Below, in pieces: positions 8,225 through 16,658 of a stretch of 55,354 nt of DNA. The position numbers and the translations under genes are program-made. Source of the DNA: Clostridia bacterium. Lineage in GTDB: Bacteria; Bacillota; Clostridia; Christensenellales; Borkfalkiaceae. Within the stretch, counting starts at the first letter, position 1. The number at the start of each line of letters is the position of its first letter. The notes under the pieces were generated by a model. It saw nothing but the letters and a program-made list of their open reading frames with translations. It searched no databases and was not told the DNA's origin. The stretch is taken from contig CAAGME010000023.1 in assembly GCA_900770945.1 (NCBI GenBank), positions 1 to 55,354 on the forward strand, in the 5' to 3' direction.

Positions 8225-8352
8225 TTTTTAGGGCGTAGAAGGGTTGCAGAGACGGGCAACAGGTCGGTGAATGCCGACGGGCGCGTACTAAGACGTACGT
8301 AACCGAGGCTGAACCGACAAGCCTACAAGCAAGCTTGCTCTCCTTGTCAACC
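8225..8352 (+). repeat. GTAC-core element A1 (upstream tandem copy)
   Basis: It begins TTTTTAGGGCG like its neighbour A2 and carries the core GGGCGCGTAC-TAAGAC-GTACGTAACCG with flanking GTCGG/CCGAC pairing. It lacks the matching right outer arm, so it appears to be a truncated or fused tandem copy. Both copies are preceded by a CTCCTTGT.A.CC motif. Confidence 0.7.
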
Positions 8353-8481
8353 TTTTTAGGGCGGAGAGTGCGTCGGATTGCCACAACAGGCGAGAGCGGC
8401 GCGCAGGCGCGTACTCTATGTACGTAACTGTGTGACGCTCGAACACGTAGTGGCAAGGCGGCGTGCTATACGCCCTAAAAA
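8353..8481 (+). repeat. GTAC-core element A2, abutting the permease stop codon
   Basis: Left arm TTTTTAGGGCG (8353-8363) pairs perfectly with right arm CGCCCTAAAAA (8471-8481), which touches the stop codon of the permease gene (8482). Inside, GAGAGTGCGTC and GGCGTGCTATA pair with G-U wobbles if the plus strand is the RNA. The apex is AGGCGCGTAC-TCTAT-GTACGTAAC. It is 129 bp long. Confidence 0.75.
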
Positions 8482-10443
8482 TTATTCGAGGGCTTTAAGG
8501 CTTGCATTCATATCCACCGACGTTATCTTTTTTCTTAAACAAAGAGTGACTACGAAGGTGAACAAAAGCACTAAGACGGGAGAAATGAGCCAGACGTACC
8601 AGGAAACGGAAGCGAGCGAACCAAAGCCCATTACGTTGAAAATTATGCTTATAAGCAGCGTGGCTGCTCCGTAACCGAACACAATGCCGACAGCCGCGTC
8701 GATATAAATTTCACGATAGATATACCCCGCGACTTCCGAATCGAAGTAGCCTAAGACCATAAGCGTAGCTATTTCTCTGTTTCTTTCGCTTATCGAGATG
8801 TTTGTTATCGTATACACCGCCGTGAACGTTAAAAGCGCGGCAAAAACCACAATCAGCACGGAAAGCCAGGCTATGGACGCGTTTCCGAAGTCGCCGAAAA
8901 GGCACATATCGAGGAGTGCAAGCCCCGCCGCGACAAGCCCCATAGAGCCGGCAACGGCGATAACCGTCATAATAAATCGGCTTGCGTACCTTAAAACGTT
9001 TCTTACCGTCGATTTATACTTGAACGAAAGTCTGTTCCATATAAACGGAATCCTTTCGATGATAACCTTTTTTCCGGGCTTAGGCGACTTAGGGCGCAAA
9101 AGCTCCGCGGGGGTTTGCTTTACGGTTTTCATACCCGCGCTCGCGGTCGCAAGAACCGCGCAAACAACGATAACCGCAAACGTTATCGCGAAAAACGTTA
9201 CGCCGAACACGCCCGTTTCGGGAGGCATGACGTGCGAATACTCGAACACGAGATACACGAACGAGCAAAGCCCCGTTCCGACAAAATACCCTATAACGCC
9301 GCCTATCACGGTAGCGGTGAGAGCGAAAAGAATGTACTTGATAACAACGCTCGCGCCGGAATAGCCTAACGTGATAAGGCACGCCGATTGGGCGCGTTCC
9401 TCGTCCACAAGCCTCGTCATGTTCGAAAGGGTGACAAGCACGGTTATAAACGAAAACGCCACAACGAGAACAAACGAAAGCCCTCTGATTTTGTCTGCGT
9501 AAGCAAAGAGCGACTTAAACGAATAGTTTTCGTACAACGTGATGAAGTGGAAGGAGTCTTTTGTGGTTTTTCCTTCGCTCGCGTCGCTTAAAACGCTTAA
9601 AATACTTTCTTTTTCGTCGTCGATGAATTTTTCGTAATCGGAAGAAAGCAATTCGGGCGCGTCAAGTGAAGCAAGCGATATCGAAACGTCGCCGTAACCC
9701 GAAGCAAGCGGCAAAGCCGACATCGGCAGAAACAACGCTTCATCGAGCGTGATGAGGTCGTTCACCTTAGACGTATCGGGAAGCGCAAGGTCGTAACCGT
9801 TGAGATAACTCGGTTCGCCTTCCTTTGCAAAGAGCCTCGGGTCCTCTACGATTTTGGTAACGGACAGCGTAACGGGCGAAAGCTTATCGAGCCACGTTTT
9901 CTGCCATTCGGGCAAAGTTTTGTTGTCTTGCTCGGCAAGCTGAGCAAACATATCGGCAAAATTGAGCGTTACCTCATCGCCGAGCGAAAAGCCTTTCAAA
10001 ACGTTGTCGGCTTTCTCGGCGTAAACGCCGACCGTTCCTTTCGGTGCGGCAGCCTCTTGCCTCTTAATATCCTCGTCCGAAAATTTGTTTACGCTCCTTT
10101 CCGCAATATCGTCGTAAAAATACAACCGAGTAAGCAACTTTTGCCCTTTAAACTGCAAATATACGTCATAACTCGTATACGCGGAAACGTTTTCTTCGCC
10201 GTACTTTTTTTTGAGCGCGGCAACCTCCGCCGTGCTAAACCCGCTCTCCGAGGAACTTTTCAACGTTATGTCCCCGACGTTGCGCTCCGTTTTGAACACG
10301 GAAACGGAATCTTTGAGGTCGTCCGTCGACGAGCCTACGCCGGAAGTCAAACCGACGCTTATCAAAACTATGAAAATTATCGCAATAAAACGCGATATAT
10401 TCTTCTTGAACATTCGCCGTATGGCTTTAAAATAAGTTTTCAT
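8482..10443 (-). CDS. ABC transporter permease, FtsX/MacB type
   Basis: This 653-aa protein has an N-terminal TM helix (about 18-38), a large extracellular region (about 40-310), three TM helices of a first FtsX domain (about 320-440), a linker, then a second FtsX core with three TM helices (about 490-640). Such permeases work with a LolD/FtsE-like ATPase to export or sense antimicrobial peptides, or to act mechanically on envelope components. The start lies 4 bp after the ATPase gene, with a weak GGTG ribosome site, so translation is coupled. The stop codon directly touches the palindromic element 8353-8481. It is shorter than many ~800-1100-aa Firmicute members. Substrate unknown. Confidence 0.85.
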   Translation of the reverse strand: MKTYFKAIRRMFKKNISRFIAIIFIVLISVGLTSGVGSSTDDLKDSVSVFKTERNVGDITLKSSSESGFSTAEVAALKKKYGEENVSAYTSYDVYLQFKGQKLLTRLYFYDDIAERSVNKFSDEDIKRQEAAAPKGTVGVYAEKADNVLKGFSLGDEVTLNFADMFAQLAEQDNKTLPEWQKTWLDKLSPVTLSVTKIVEDPRLFAKEGEPSYLNGYDLALPDTSKVNDLITLDEALFLPMSALPLASGYGDVSISLASLDAPELLSSDYEKFIDDEKESILSVLSDASEGKTTKDSFHFITLYENYSFKSLFAYADKIRGLSFVLVVAFSFITVLVTLSNMTRLVDEERAQSACLITLGYSGASVVIKYILFALTATVIGGVIGYFVGTGLCSFVYLVFEYSHVMPPETGVFGVTFFAITFAVIVVCAVLATASAGMKTVKQTPAELLRPKSPKPGKKVIIERIPFIWNRLSFKYKSTVRNVLRYASRFIMTVIAVAGSMGLVAAGLALLDMCLFGDFGNASIAWLSVLIVVFAALLTFTAVYTITNISISERNREIATLMVLGYFDSEVAGYIYREIYIDAAVGIVFGYGAATLLISIIFNVMGFGSLASVSWYVWLISPVLVLLFTFVVTLCLRKKITSVDMNASLKALE

Positions 10444-10447
10444 TTTA

Positions 10448-11152
10448 TCACCATTCTATCTCGTCCACGCTCTTGGGGTGTTCGTTTATAACGGTCTTTT
10501 CTATCCTGCCGCTTTTTATGTAAAACACCTTGTCGGCGATGTCTTTTATCGCCTGGTTATGAGTAACGACGACAACCGTCTTTTTCTGTTCTTTGGAAAC
10601 GTCGTACAAGCATTTTAAAATCTTTTTGCCGGTGACGTAATCGAGCGCGCCCGTAGGCTCGTCGCAAAGTAAGAGCTTAGGGTTTTTGGCAAGCGCGCGG
10701 GCTATGGAAACACGTTGCTGCTCGCCGCCCGAAAGTTGCGCCGGAAAGTTCGCCATTCTCTCTTTCAGCCCGACCTCTTCGAGCGTTTTTTCGGGGGAAA
10801 GATGGTTTTTGCAAATTTCCACGGCGATTTCCACGTTTTCGAGCGCGGTCAGGTTGGGCATCAGATTGTAAAACTGAAAAACAAAGCCCACGTCGCTACG
10901 GCGATATTCGCAAAGCCCTTTCTTGTTAAGCTCGGTGACAACCTTGCCGTCGAGAATTATTTTTCCGCTCGTTGCGTTGTCCATTCCGCCCAAAAGGTTC
11001 AAAAGAGTGGTTTTGCCCGCCCCGGAACTACCCAGAATAACCGCAAATTCGCCTTCGGAAAGAGAAAGCGAAACGTCTGTCAACGCTTTGACTTCCACCT
11101 CGCCCGTTTTGTACGTTTTGCTTACATTATCGAGAGTCAAAAACCCTTCCAT
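10448..11152 (-). CDS. ABC transporter ATP-binding protein, LolD/MacB family
   Basis: This 234-aa protein starts at ATG 11152 behind AAAGGAGG. Walker A is GSSGAGKTT (about 41-49), the Q-loop is FQFYNLMP, the signature LSGGEQQRVSIARAL, Walker B LLLCDEPTGALD, and the switch His is in VVVTHN. This is a full-length, apparently active ATPase of the MacB/LolD/FtsE class. It is the first gene of a two-gene operon with the FtsX-type permease at 8482-10443 and should power it from the cytoplasm. Confidence 0.93.
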   Translation of the reverse strand: MEGFLTLDNVSKTYKTGEVEVKALTDVSLSLSEGEFAVILGSSGAGKTTLLNLLGGMDNATSGKIILDGKVVTELNKKGLCEYRRSDVGFVFQFYNLMPNLTALENVEIAVEICKNHLSPEKTLEEVGLKERMANFPAQLSGGEQQRVSIARALAKNPKLLLCDEPTGALDYVTGKKILKCLYDVSKEQKKTVVVVTHNQAIKDIADKVFYIKSGRIEKTVINEHPKSVDEIEW

Positions 11153-11164
11153 AAAAACCTCCTT

Positions 11165-11480
11165 TAAGTCGCCTATGTCCTACTTTGCGCGCCTTTTTTC
11201 TTTCTTTTTATATATAATATCATATTTCCTAAAAAAAAGCTAAAATTACGACAAATATTTTCAAATAACATTTCAAATAACAGAAAAAAATAAAAAAATT
11301 TTCAGTTATCATTCAAAGTCGAAATTGAAAACTTTCCCCGTTTTTAAAAAAAGTTTTCAATTTCAAAACATACCGTCCTTAGCTTCCACCTTTCAACTTT
11401 CAACTAAAGCAATTACCATATACATAAAATCAGCACGTTAGTCAAGGCAATTTTGCATAAAATCGGCGTCTTTTAACTTA
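11165..11480. other. AT-rich intergenic region with a perfect 15-bp inverted repeat
   Basis: No gene is seen. The region holds an inverted repeat with arms GAAATTGAAAACTTT (11321-11335) and AAAGTTTTCAATTTC (11350-11364), tandem CATTTCAAATAA-like units near 11260, and ACCTTTCAACTTTCAACT at 11390-11407, a motif also near the repeat clusters at 8195 and 14990. It may carry the promoter of the ABC operon, but I could not fix a convincing -35/-10 pair. Confidence 0.5.
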
Positions 11481-11520
11481 AAACCCCGTCTATATGGCAA
11501 TAATCGACTTATTCGGGGAC
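11480..11520 (-). terminator. Terminator overlapping the stop of the 6-TM protein gene
   Basis: The stem CCCCG/CGGGG (11484-11518) spans the stop codon at 11509 and is followed by T4 on the minus strand. Its loop contains the TAATCGACTTAT half of the recurring palindrome. Confidence 0.55.
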
Positions 11521-12168
11521 TTTTTTTGTTTTGGGAAACTTGACGAGAGAAAACAAGAAAGCAAATAAAAGCGCGGCAAGCGGGATAAGCGGGCAGCATA
11601 CGGCGGCAAGAATTTTGTGCGAGCGCACTTCAAAAAACGGATACGGTCCGACAATCATGCCCGAAAAATTGAGAAACAGCATTACAAGTCCGTAAAAAAG
11701 CGTGGGGAGCGCGGCAAAAACGACGAGAGAAAACGAAAGCTTAGTCCTTTCGAACGCAACAAAGGAAACAAAAGCGAGCAGCGGGCAAACAAAGTGCAAA
11801 AATATCGACGAAACGGTTATTTTTACGCTTCCGTTCGTTATGCCGCCGGACGAACACAAGAGAACGGGCAAGAGTGCGAAAGCGACTACGCCAACCGTTA
11901 CGGCAAGAGAGGTTACGGCGAAAAATTTAAGCCTTACCGCAAAACTCGGAAGTTTTCCGCCGAAAAAAAGCATTTTCACAAGGCAAACAGAGCAGACTGA
12001 ACTTGCGATAAACGCTAAAAAATTACTAAGATTCGTATAGTAAGCAAAACTTTTTACTCCGTAACGCGCAAAAACACCGATAAGCGAACAGGCTTCGGCA
12101 CAAATTATTATCAGGTTTAGCGTTAGGTCGGCAAGACTTTTTGCCGTTACGGCGCATGAATGTTTCAT
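11509..12168 (-). CDS. Six-TM membrane protein, Pr6Pr/AIG1-like (paralog 1)
   Basis: This protein of ~219 aa has six predicted TM helices. Landmarks are YYTNLSN near the second helix, LHFVCPLLAF, and IVGPYPFFEV before the last helix. This pattern matches the Pr6Pr (predicted six-TM) / androgen-induced-gene-like family, whose bacterial function is unknown. ATG 12168 has no clear ribosome site; an in-frame TTG at 12186 is an alternative. It follows its paralog by 33 bp, evidently a tandem duplication, and its stop lies inside a terminator hairpin. Confidence 0.7.
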   Translation of the reverse strand: MKHSCAVTAKSLADLTLNLIIICAEACSLIGVFARYGVKSFAYYTNLSNFLAFIASSVCSVCLVKMLFFGGKLPSFAVRLKFFAVTSLAVTVGVVAFALLPVLLCSSGGITNGSVKITVSSIFLHFVCPLLAFVSFVAFERTKLSFSLVVFAALPTLFYGLVMLFLNFSGMIVGPYPFFEVRSHKILAAVCCPLIPLAALLFAFLFSLVKFPKTKKVPE

Positions 12169-12201
12169 TAAAAAAAGTATGCGCAAAAAAACATATTTTA
12201 A

Positions 12202-12831
12202 TCACTTTTTGGCGTTTCGATGATTAACTCCTCTCACAACAAGCGCAAGAAAAAAGCTTGCGGCAAAAACAATCGGGCAAACGACGGCGGTTATTACGGG
12301 GCTGCGGTAAACTTCCAAAAAAGGATAAGGTCCGACCATAATGCGGAAAAAGTTTAACGCAAGCGCGACCGCGCCGTAAATTATCGTCGGCACGACGGCG
12401 AAAAAGGCAACTGAAACGGGAAAAAAGGATTTTTCGAAAAAGCAAAACGAAACAAACGTCAGCAAAGGACACAACAGGTGCGTAAAAATCATCGTGCCGT
12501 AAAAAAGCACGGATTTGTACCCCTCTATGCCGCCGTACTGCGGAGCAAGGATAAAAACGACAACGAAAAATGTTATCGTTTGCGAAACGGTTGCGGTAAA
12601 TTTAATTGCGGAAACGACTGTCGGTATTTTTTTGCCGAAAAGCTTTAAGAAAGCAAAAACGGCGGTCAAAGCGCAAGCGACAAGCGCGAGAGCGTTGCTT
12701 AATTCCGTGTAAAACCTGAACATAGAAGGTCCGTTTTTATTAAAATTTACGATTAAAGCATAACATTCCGTAGCGACGACCAAAACGTTTAAAAAAATAT
12801 CGCAAACAATTTTCTTTTTTTCTTCTTTCAC
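12202..12831 (-). CDS. Six-TM membrane protein, Pr6Pr/AIG1-like (paralog 2)
   Basis: This protein of ~209 aa starts at GTG 12831, 6 nt behind AAGGGGTGG. Upstream in-frame ATG and TTG codons lack any ribosome site and would add a charged tail the paralog does not have. It has six TM helices with FYTELSN, THLLCPLLTF and MVGPYPFLEV in the same positions as the gene after it, so the two are tandem duplicates. It lies downstream of ypeB behind a terminator-like hairpin. Function unknown. Confidence 0.7.
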   Translation of the reverse strand: MKEEKKKIVCDIFLNVLVVATECYALIVNFNKNGPSMFRFYTELSNALALVACALTAVFAFLKLFGKKIPTVVSAIKFTATVSQTITFFVVVFILAPQYGGIEGYKSVLFYGTMIFTHLLCPLLTFVSFCFFEKSFFPVSVAFFAVVPTIIYGAVALALNFFRIMVGPYPFLEVYRSPVITAVVCPIVFAASFFLALVVRGVNHRNAKK

Positions 12832-12899
12832 GTTTACCACCCCTTGCAATTGTTTCCTTTCTCTCATCATTTTAAACAAACAAAAAAATTTCGCTAAAA

Positions 12900-12940
12900 A
12901 GCAAAAAGCCCGCCGATAAGTCGATTATCGACGAGTTTTT
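12900..12940 (-). terminator. Terminator-like hairpin after ypeB
   Basis: It carries AAGTCGATTATCGAC (12918-12932), the recurring palindrome, flanked by CGGCGGGC and T5 on the minus strand. The outer stem is less perfect than at 7920 or 25182. Confidence 0.5.
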
Positions 12941-12957
12941 GTTTTTTAAGCACACCG

Positions 12958-14796
12958 TTAGGCAAGCAGTTTTCCTTCCGTTGTTTCAACGACTTTAAAA
13001 ATTTTTACTTGCTTTCCGCTTATCGCGTCTATATAGATATAATACGTTGAGCCGTTCGCAACGCCCATACATTCATAAGTCAAGACTTCCGCGTCGTTGC
13101 CCTTGGGGATAAGCGCAAGGCGCACCGAACTAACTTCTATTTTTTCTTCCGTTTTCTCCCTTGCTTTTTCCGCGGTCAGCTTAGCCTTACCTATTTCGCG
13201 CTCGGTATGGTTAAGGTAATACTCGCGGGAATCCAGACTCGAAACTATTCCGCGCTCCTTGCACACGGTGACTTTTACCATGTCGGGATAAACTATCACG
13301 CCGTCCTTAAACAGCGCGTAATTTATATACGCAACCGCGCCGCTTTCGGCAGCCCAAACGGGTTTTAAGTCAATTAAGCCTAACTTTTGCAAAAACTTTT
13401 CGCCCGCGCTCACGCAATAATCGAGGTCGTAAACCGCATTGTTACAGTCCGCATAATAATCAAACATAATTATTTTTCCGCCTTGTTGAGAAACTTCGGC
13501 GTATATCTTAGCGTTATTCGCTTCGCCTTCGATGTCGAACGTCTTTATTTTGTCGTTTTTTTCGCCCACCGTTTCGGCATTTTTTACGCCGTAATCGGCA
13601 AAAATCTCTTCAAAAATTTTTTGAGCTTCAAACGAGCCGATTTTTTTGCCGTCAAGCCCTTTTGCCTTTTTTGCTTTAAGCCCGTCGGAAAACGGTCCGT
13701 CGTAAATAAGCTCGGGGTACTCCGCCGCGCGTGATTCCAAATCGGCAAACGCGCTTGAAAAAATATCGTTTTGCCCGCTTGCGGATATGGATGCAAAGTC
13801 GAAGTTTTCGCCCATATCGCTTGAAAGCTTCATGAGGCTTTCTTTTAGCTCGGCGTTTATTTTTGCAAGCTCGCCCATTGTTTTCCAATCCTCTTTACTT
13901 ATCGAAAGTCCGTCTATAAGCTTGTTATTGAGATATTTTGAATAATCTCCCACTTGATTCACGAACTTTGCCGTTCCGAATTTATTCTCATCCGAAAGGG
14001 GTATTCTCGCCACGTCGGAAGCGGCAAGCGTTGCTTGCGTCGTTATCTCGGACAAAAGTTTTTGTCTGCTTTCATCGTCTGCGGATACCAAAAGTTTGCT
14101 CATGTTCGTATCCATTCCGTCAACGTAATCGACAAAATCATAGTACGCCTGAGCGACTTCGGAAGAGTTTTTCTTTTTGCCGAACATATCGGTCGTTAAA
14201 GAAGCCGTAAAAAGCGTTGCTAAAATAAGGGTTGCCGTTCCGAGAGAAACTATCGCCGCAACGTAGCCGCCCACGCCTTTTTCTCTCTTTTTCCTTTCGG
14301 TTTTCTCGGTTCTTTTGCTTTCAAGCCGCTTTTCCCTAAGCTCCGCTTTCAAGCGTTTTTCGTTGAGTCTTTTTTCCTTTTCTTCGCGTTTTTGCCTGAG
14401 CTTAGCCGCCTTTAATGCGGCAAGGCGGCGTTTGCGCTCTTCCGCCGTTTCGTTTTTGAGGTATTCCCTCCGAGCCTCTTTTGCCTCTTTTATTCTGAGT
14501 TTTTCACGCTCGGATTCCTCCTTTTTGCGTTTTTCGGCTTTTTTCTTAACTTCGGCTTGACGTTTTTTTGCAAGAATTTTGCGTTCTCTTTCGGCTTTTT
14601 TTTGCTCTTTTTCTTTTATCCGTTCGATTTCCTTTTCGGCGCGCATTCTTTCTTTTTCTTCTTCCGAAGAAGCTTCGCCGCCCGTCGAATTTTTCACGGG
14701 CGTTTCGTCACTTGTTTCGGGCTTGATTTCTTCGTTCTTTTCCGTGATTTGTTCGATTTTTTCCACGGCTTTGTTTTCTTGTTCTTTCTTTTTCAT
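12958..14796 (-). CDS. ypeB: Germination protein YpeB-like, with long charged N-terminal extension
   Basis: This 612-aa protein starts at ATG 14796 behind CCGGAGTG. Residues 1-175 are an extremely Lys/Glu/Arg-rich, probably helical extension. A TM helix (about 176-198) and an extracellular YpeB region follow, including AYYDFVDYVDGMDTNMSKLLVS near the start and PepSY/YPEB-like repeats at the C-terminus (MVKVTVCKERGIVSSLDSREYY; KIFKVVETTEGKLL). YpeB is needed to hold and protect SleB in the spore cortex/inner membrane. The sleB gene lies just upstream, as usual, but 425 bp of repeats (14832-15227) separate them. Classical YpeB is ~450 aa with a very short N-tail; the cytoplasmic or forespore-side extension is unusual. 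Confidence 0.8.
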   Translation of the reverse strand: MKKKEQENKAVEKIEQITEKNEEIKPETSDETPVKNSTGGEASSEEEKERMRAEKEIERIKEKEQKKAERERKILAKKRQAEVKKKAEKRKKEESEREKLRIKEAKEARREYLKNETAEERKRRLAALKAAKLRQKREEKEKRLNEKRLKAELREKRLESKRTEKTERKKREKGVGGYVAAIVSLGTATLILATLFTASLTTDMFGKKKNSSEVAQAYYDFVDYVDGMDTNMSKLLVSADDESRQKLLSEITTQATLAASDVARIPLSDENKFGTAKFVNQVGDYSKYLNNKLIDGLSISKEDWKTMGELAKINAELKESLMKLSSDMGENFDFASISASGQNDIFSSAFADLESRAAEYPELIYDGPFSDGLKAKKAKGLDGKKIGSFEAQKIFEEIFADYGVKNAETVGEKNDKIKTFDIEGEANNAKIYAEVSQQGGKIIMFDYYADCNNAVYDLDYCVSAGEKFLQKLGLIDLKPVWAAESGAVAYINYALFKDGVIVYPDMVKVTVCKERGIVSSLDSREYYLNHTEREIGKAKLTAEKAREKTEEKIEVSSVRLALIPKGNDAEVLTYECMGVANGSTYYIYIDAISGKQVKIFKVVETTEGKLLA

Positions 14797-14831
14797 ATGT
14801 TTTCACTCCGGTATGTAAGGTGAGAGTTGAA

Positions 14832-14960
14832 ATATGCGCGCTCCGCACGCTCGATATTTGCTTCTTCGAAGCAATCGATATGCCGCTTTGCAAGCGGCTC
14901 GATATTTGCCCGCATGCGGGCAATCGATATTCACGCTTCGCGTGAGCGAAAGAGGATTTA
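14832..14960 (+). repeat. Multi-hairpin array R (copy 2)
   Basis: Four to five short hairpins are separated by constant TCGATATTTGC and GCAATCGATAT linkers, ending in GTGAGCGAAAG. Stems here: CTTC/GAAG, GCCGC/GCGGC, GCCCG/CGGGC, CACGC/GCGTG. They differ from copies 8068-8195 and 39279-39402 but remain complementary. It lies between sleB and ypeB. Confidence 0.75.
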
Positions 14961-15012
14961 CAATTTTATATAATCGACCGCAATTTTCAACTTTCAATTA
15001 GTTTGCCTTAGG

Positions 15013-15097
15013 GTTTGAGGGCGGAGAGTGGTGCATAGACGGGCAACAGGCGAGAACGGGGCGCAGGCGTGTACCATGACGTACTCCTTGCCATAGA
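15013..15097 (+). repeat. GTAC-core element B1 (short tandem copy)
   Basis: It starts GTTTGAGGGCGGAGAGTG like B2 and has the variant core GGCGCAGGCGTGTAC-CATGAC-GTAC. It is only ~85 bp and lacks the right half, consistent with a truncated tandem copy. Confidence 0.65.
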
Positions 15098-15227
15098 GTT
15101 TGAGGGCGGAGAGTGCGTCGGATTGCCGCAACTGGTCGACGAGTGTCGACGGGCGCGTACTAAAACGTACGTAACCGAGACCGAGACGACACGTAGCGGC
15201 AAGGCGGCGTGCTATACGCCCTCAAAC
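15098..15227 (+). repeat. GTAC-core element B2, overlapping the sleB stop codon
   Basis: Arms GTTTGAGGGCG (15098-15108) and CGCCCTCAAAC (15217-15227) form a perfect 11-bp outer stem. The right arm contains the last codon and TGA of sleB. The inner pairing GAGAGTGCGTCGGATTGCCGC against GCGGCAAGGCGGCGTGCTA includes G-U wobbles on the plus strand. The apex is GGGCGCGTAC-TAAAAC-GTACGTAACCG. Confidence 0.75.
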
Positions 15228-15932
15228 AGCAAAGACGTGGTTGCCGATAACGAGCGTCGTCCTTCTGCCGTAAATCCATTTGCTCGTGGCGGTAGCGGGG
15301 TTGTAATAATAGATAGCTCCGCCGGTAGGGTCCCAACCGTTCATAGCAGCTTTTGCGGCTTTTAAGGCAGTGGAATCGGGAGAGAGATTTATCTGTCCGT
15401 CGGCGACGGCGGTGAATGCGTACGGCTGATAGATTACGCCGGAAATAGTGTTAGGGAAAGACGAGCTTTTAACTCTGTTCAAAACGACGGCGGCGACTGC
15501 AACCTGTCCCGTATAACTTTCTCCGCGCGCCTCACCGTATACAAGACGGGCAAGTAACTTCACGTCCGACGAAGCGTACGAACCCGTTCCCGAAGAGGAC
15601 GAGGATGCAGAAGAAATGCCGAGTGCGGCAAGGGTTTTGTTGCCGACGACTCCGTCTGCCGTCAATCCGTTTTTCCTTTGAAAAAGCTTGACGGCGGCTT
15701 TTGTTTGCGCACCGTAAACCCCGTCTACGCTGCCTTTATAGTACCCCCAATTTTTGAGTTTTCGCTGAATGGTTTTGACCGTTTCGCCGCGACTGCCTTG
15801 CCTTATGACCGCGGCGGTAAGCGCGCCTTGCTCAACGTAAGTTCTTTCTAAGTGCGTGCCGTAGCCGATAACGAACGAAAAGACGATGAGCGTCAACGCG
15901 GCGGCAAGCAAAATTTTAATTTTTTTATTCAT
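15222..15932 (-). CDS. sleB: Spore cortex-lytic enzyme SleB-like
   Basis: This 236-aa protein starts at ATG 15932 behind CGGAGG. A signal/TM segment (about 5-24) is followed by a PG_binding_1 domain (about 43-103; RGETVKTIQRKLKNWGYYKGSVDG), a Ser/Gly linker, then the Hydrolase_2/SleB catalytic domain (about 120-236) with the hallmark ARLVYGEARGESYTGQVAV and a tyrosine-rich AIYYYNP. The Glu in YGEARGE is the expected catalytic residue. SleB is a lytic transglycosylase that cuts muramic-lactam cortex peptidoglycan at germination. Order spoIIR - sleB - ypeB. The stop codon is part of the palindromic element 15098-15227. Confidence 0.92.
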   Translation of the reverse strand: MNKKIKILLAAALTLIVFSFVIGYGTHLERTYVEQGALTAAVIRQGSRGETVKTIQRKLKNWGYYKGSVDGVYGAQTKAAVKLFQRKNGLTADGVVGNKTLAALGISSASSSSSGTGSYASSDVKLLARLVYGEARGESYTGQVAVAAVVLNRVKSSSFPNTISGVIYQPYAFTAVADGQINLSPDSTALKAAKAAMNGWDPTGGAIYYYNPATATSKWIYGRRTTLVIGNHVFAV

Positions 15933-16001
15933 TTTATCCTCCGTAAAATGCAGACGAAAAACCCTTTTCAACGACTTTTCTTACAGCAAAAAAACGTGTT
16001 T

Positions 16002-16511
16002 TCACGAAAAAAGTTCTTCTAATTTTTCAACGATAATCGAGCGATATTTAACCTTTTCTCCGCCGAAACAGAGCGGCGGGTACACCACGCACCACCAGTT
16101 TGCGCCCTCGGCTTTGCCGAGTTCCACGATAACCGCGTCGTAATAGCCTGCGGACAGAGTTTCTTGCTCGTATTTTCGAGTAGGAAAGTATTCGTTGTTT
16201 ATCCTTACGTTAGAAGAATAAGCAAAACCTTTTCTTATCAAAAGTCCGTCTATAAGCCGTTTAACGGCGGTTTTTTGATTCTCTATGACCTTTGTCGCTT
16301 CTTCTTTCGTTTCGACGTTTTCAAGATAAGGCGTTAAATAGCTTACAACTAAGTCCCTTACTTCATACTTAATCGACTGGTCCGTCTTAGAATCGGAATT
16401 GGCTCTGATGTGAATGCGGACGTACTCCGTTTGTCCGCCCGTACCGGCAAAACTTATCGCCGATACGATTATTATGAGAACAAACGCCAAACTTATACAA
16501 ACTTTTTTCAT
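16002..16511 (-). CDS. spoIIR: Stage II sporulation protein R (SpoIIR)
   Basis: This 169-aa protein starts at ATG 16511 behind AAAGGAG. A signal peptide (about 1-24) is followed by the SpoIIR core: YVRIHIRANSDSKTDQSIKYEVRD, then NNEYFPTRKYEQETLSAGYY and NWWCVVYPPLCF. SpoIIR is made in the forespore and exported to trigger SpoIIGA cleavage of pro-sigma-E. Length and motifs match compact clostridial members. It has a candidate sigma-F promoter upstream at 16590-16618. It marks the organism as a sporulating lineage. Confidence 0.93.
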   Translation of the reverse strand: MKKVCISLAFVLIIIVSAISFAGTGGQTEYVRIHIRANSDSKTDQSIKYEVRDLVVSYLTPYLENVETKEEATKVIENQKTAVKRLIDGLLIRKGFAYSSNVRINNEYFPTRKYEQETLSAGYYDAVIVELGKAEGANWWCVVYPPLCFGGEKVKYRSIIVEKLEELFS

Positions 16512-16589
16512 AAAATATTTCTCCTTTTGCCCGCCGTTTCGATATGGTTTTTACGGATATAGCTTTCGGCGGCAAGTTTATTATGACAT

Positions 16590-16618
16590 AATTATTCCCA
16601 TATATTTTATCATTAAAC
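16590..16618 (-). promoter_or_regulatory. Candidate sigma-F promoter of spoIIR
   Basis: The minus strand reads GTTTA (16614-16618), 14 bp, GGGAATAATT (16590-16599), close to the forespore sigma-F consensus GYWTA-N15-GGNRANAMTW; the spacing is one short. It sits ~80 bp before the spoIIR start, which is sigma-F dependent in Bacillus. Confidence 0.45.
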
Positions 16619-16658
16619 GTTAAAAGTTTCATTTTTATCCGCTCAATACCTGAAAATG

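Noticed and set aside
8064..8456. A 130-codon open frame on the minus strand
   Set aside because: It runs through the R array and GTAC elements; no ribosome site and the translation follows the repeat units. Treated as repeat DNA.
15098..15227. Integron attC site
   Set aside because: Imperfect palindrome at a gene end looks similar, but the outer boxes are not the RYYYAAC/GTTRRRY pair and vary between sites; no integrase or cassette array is seen.
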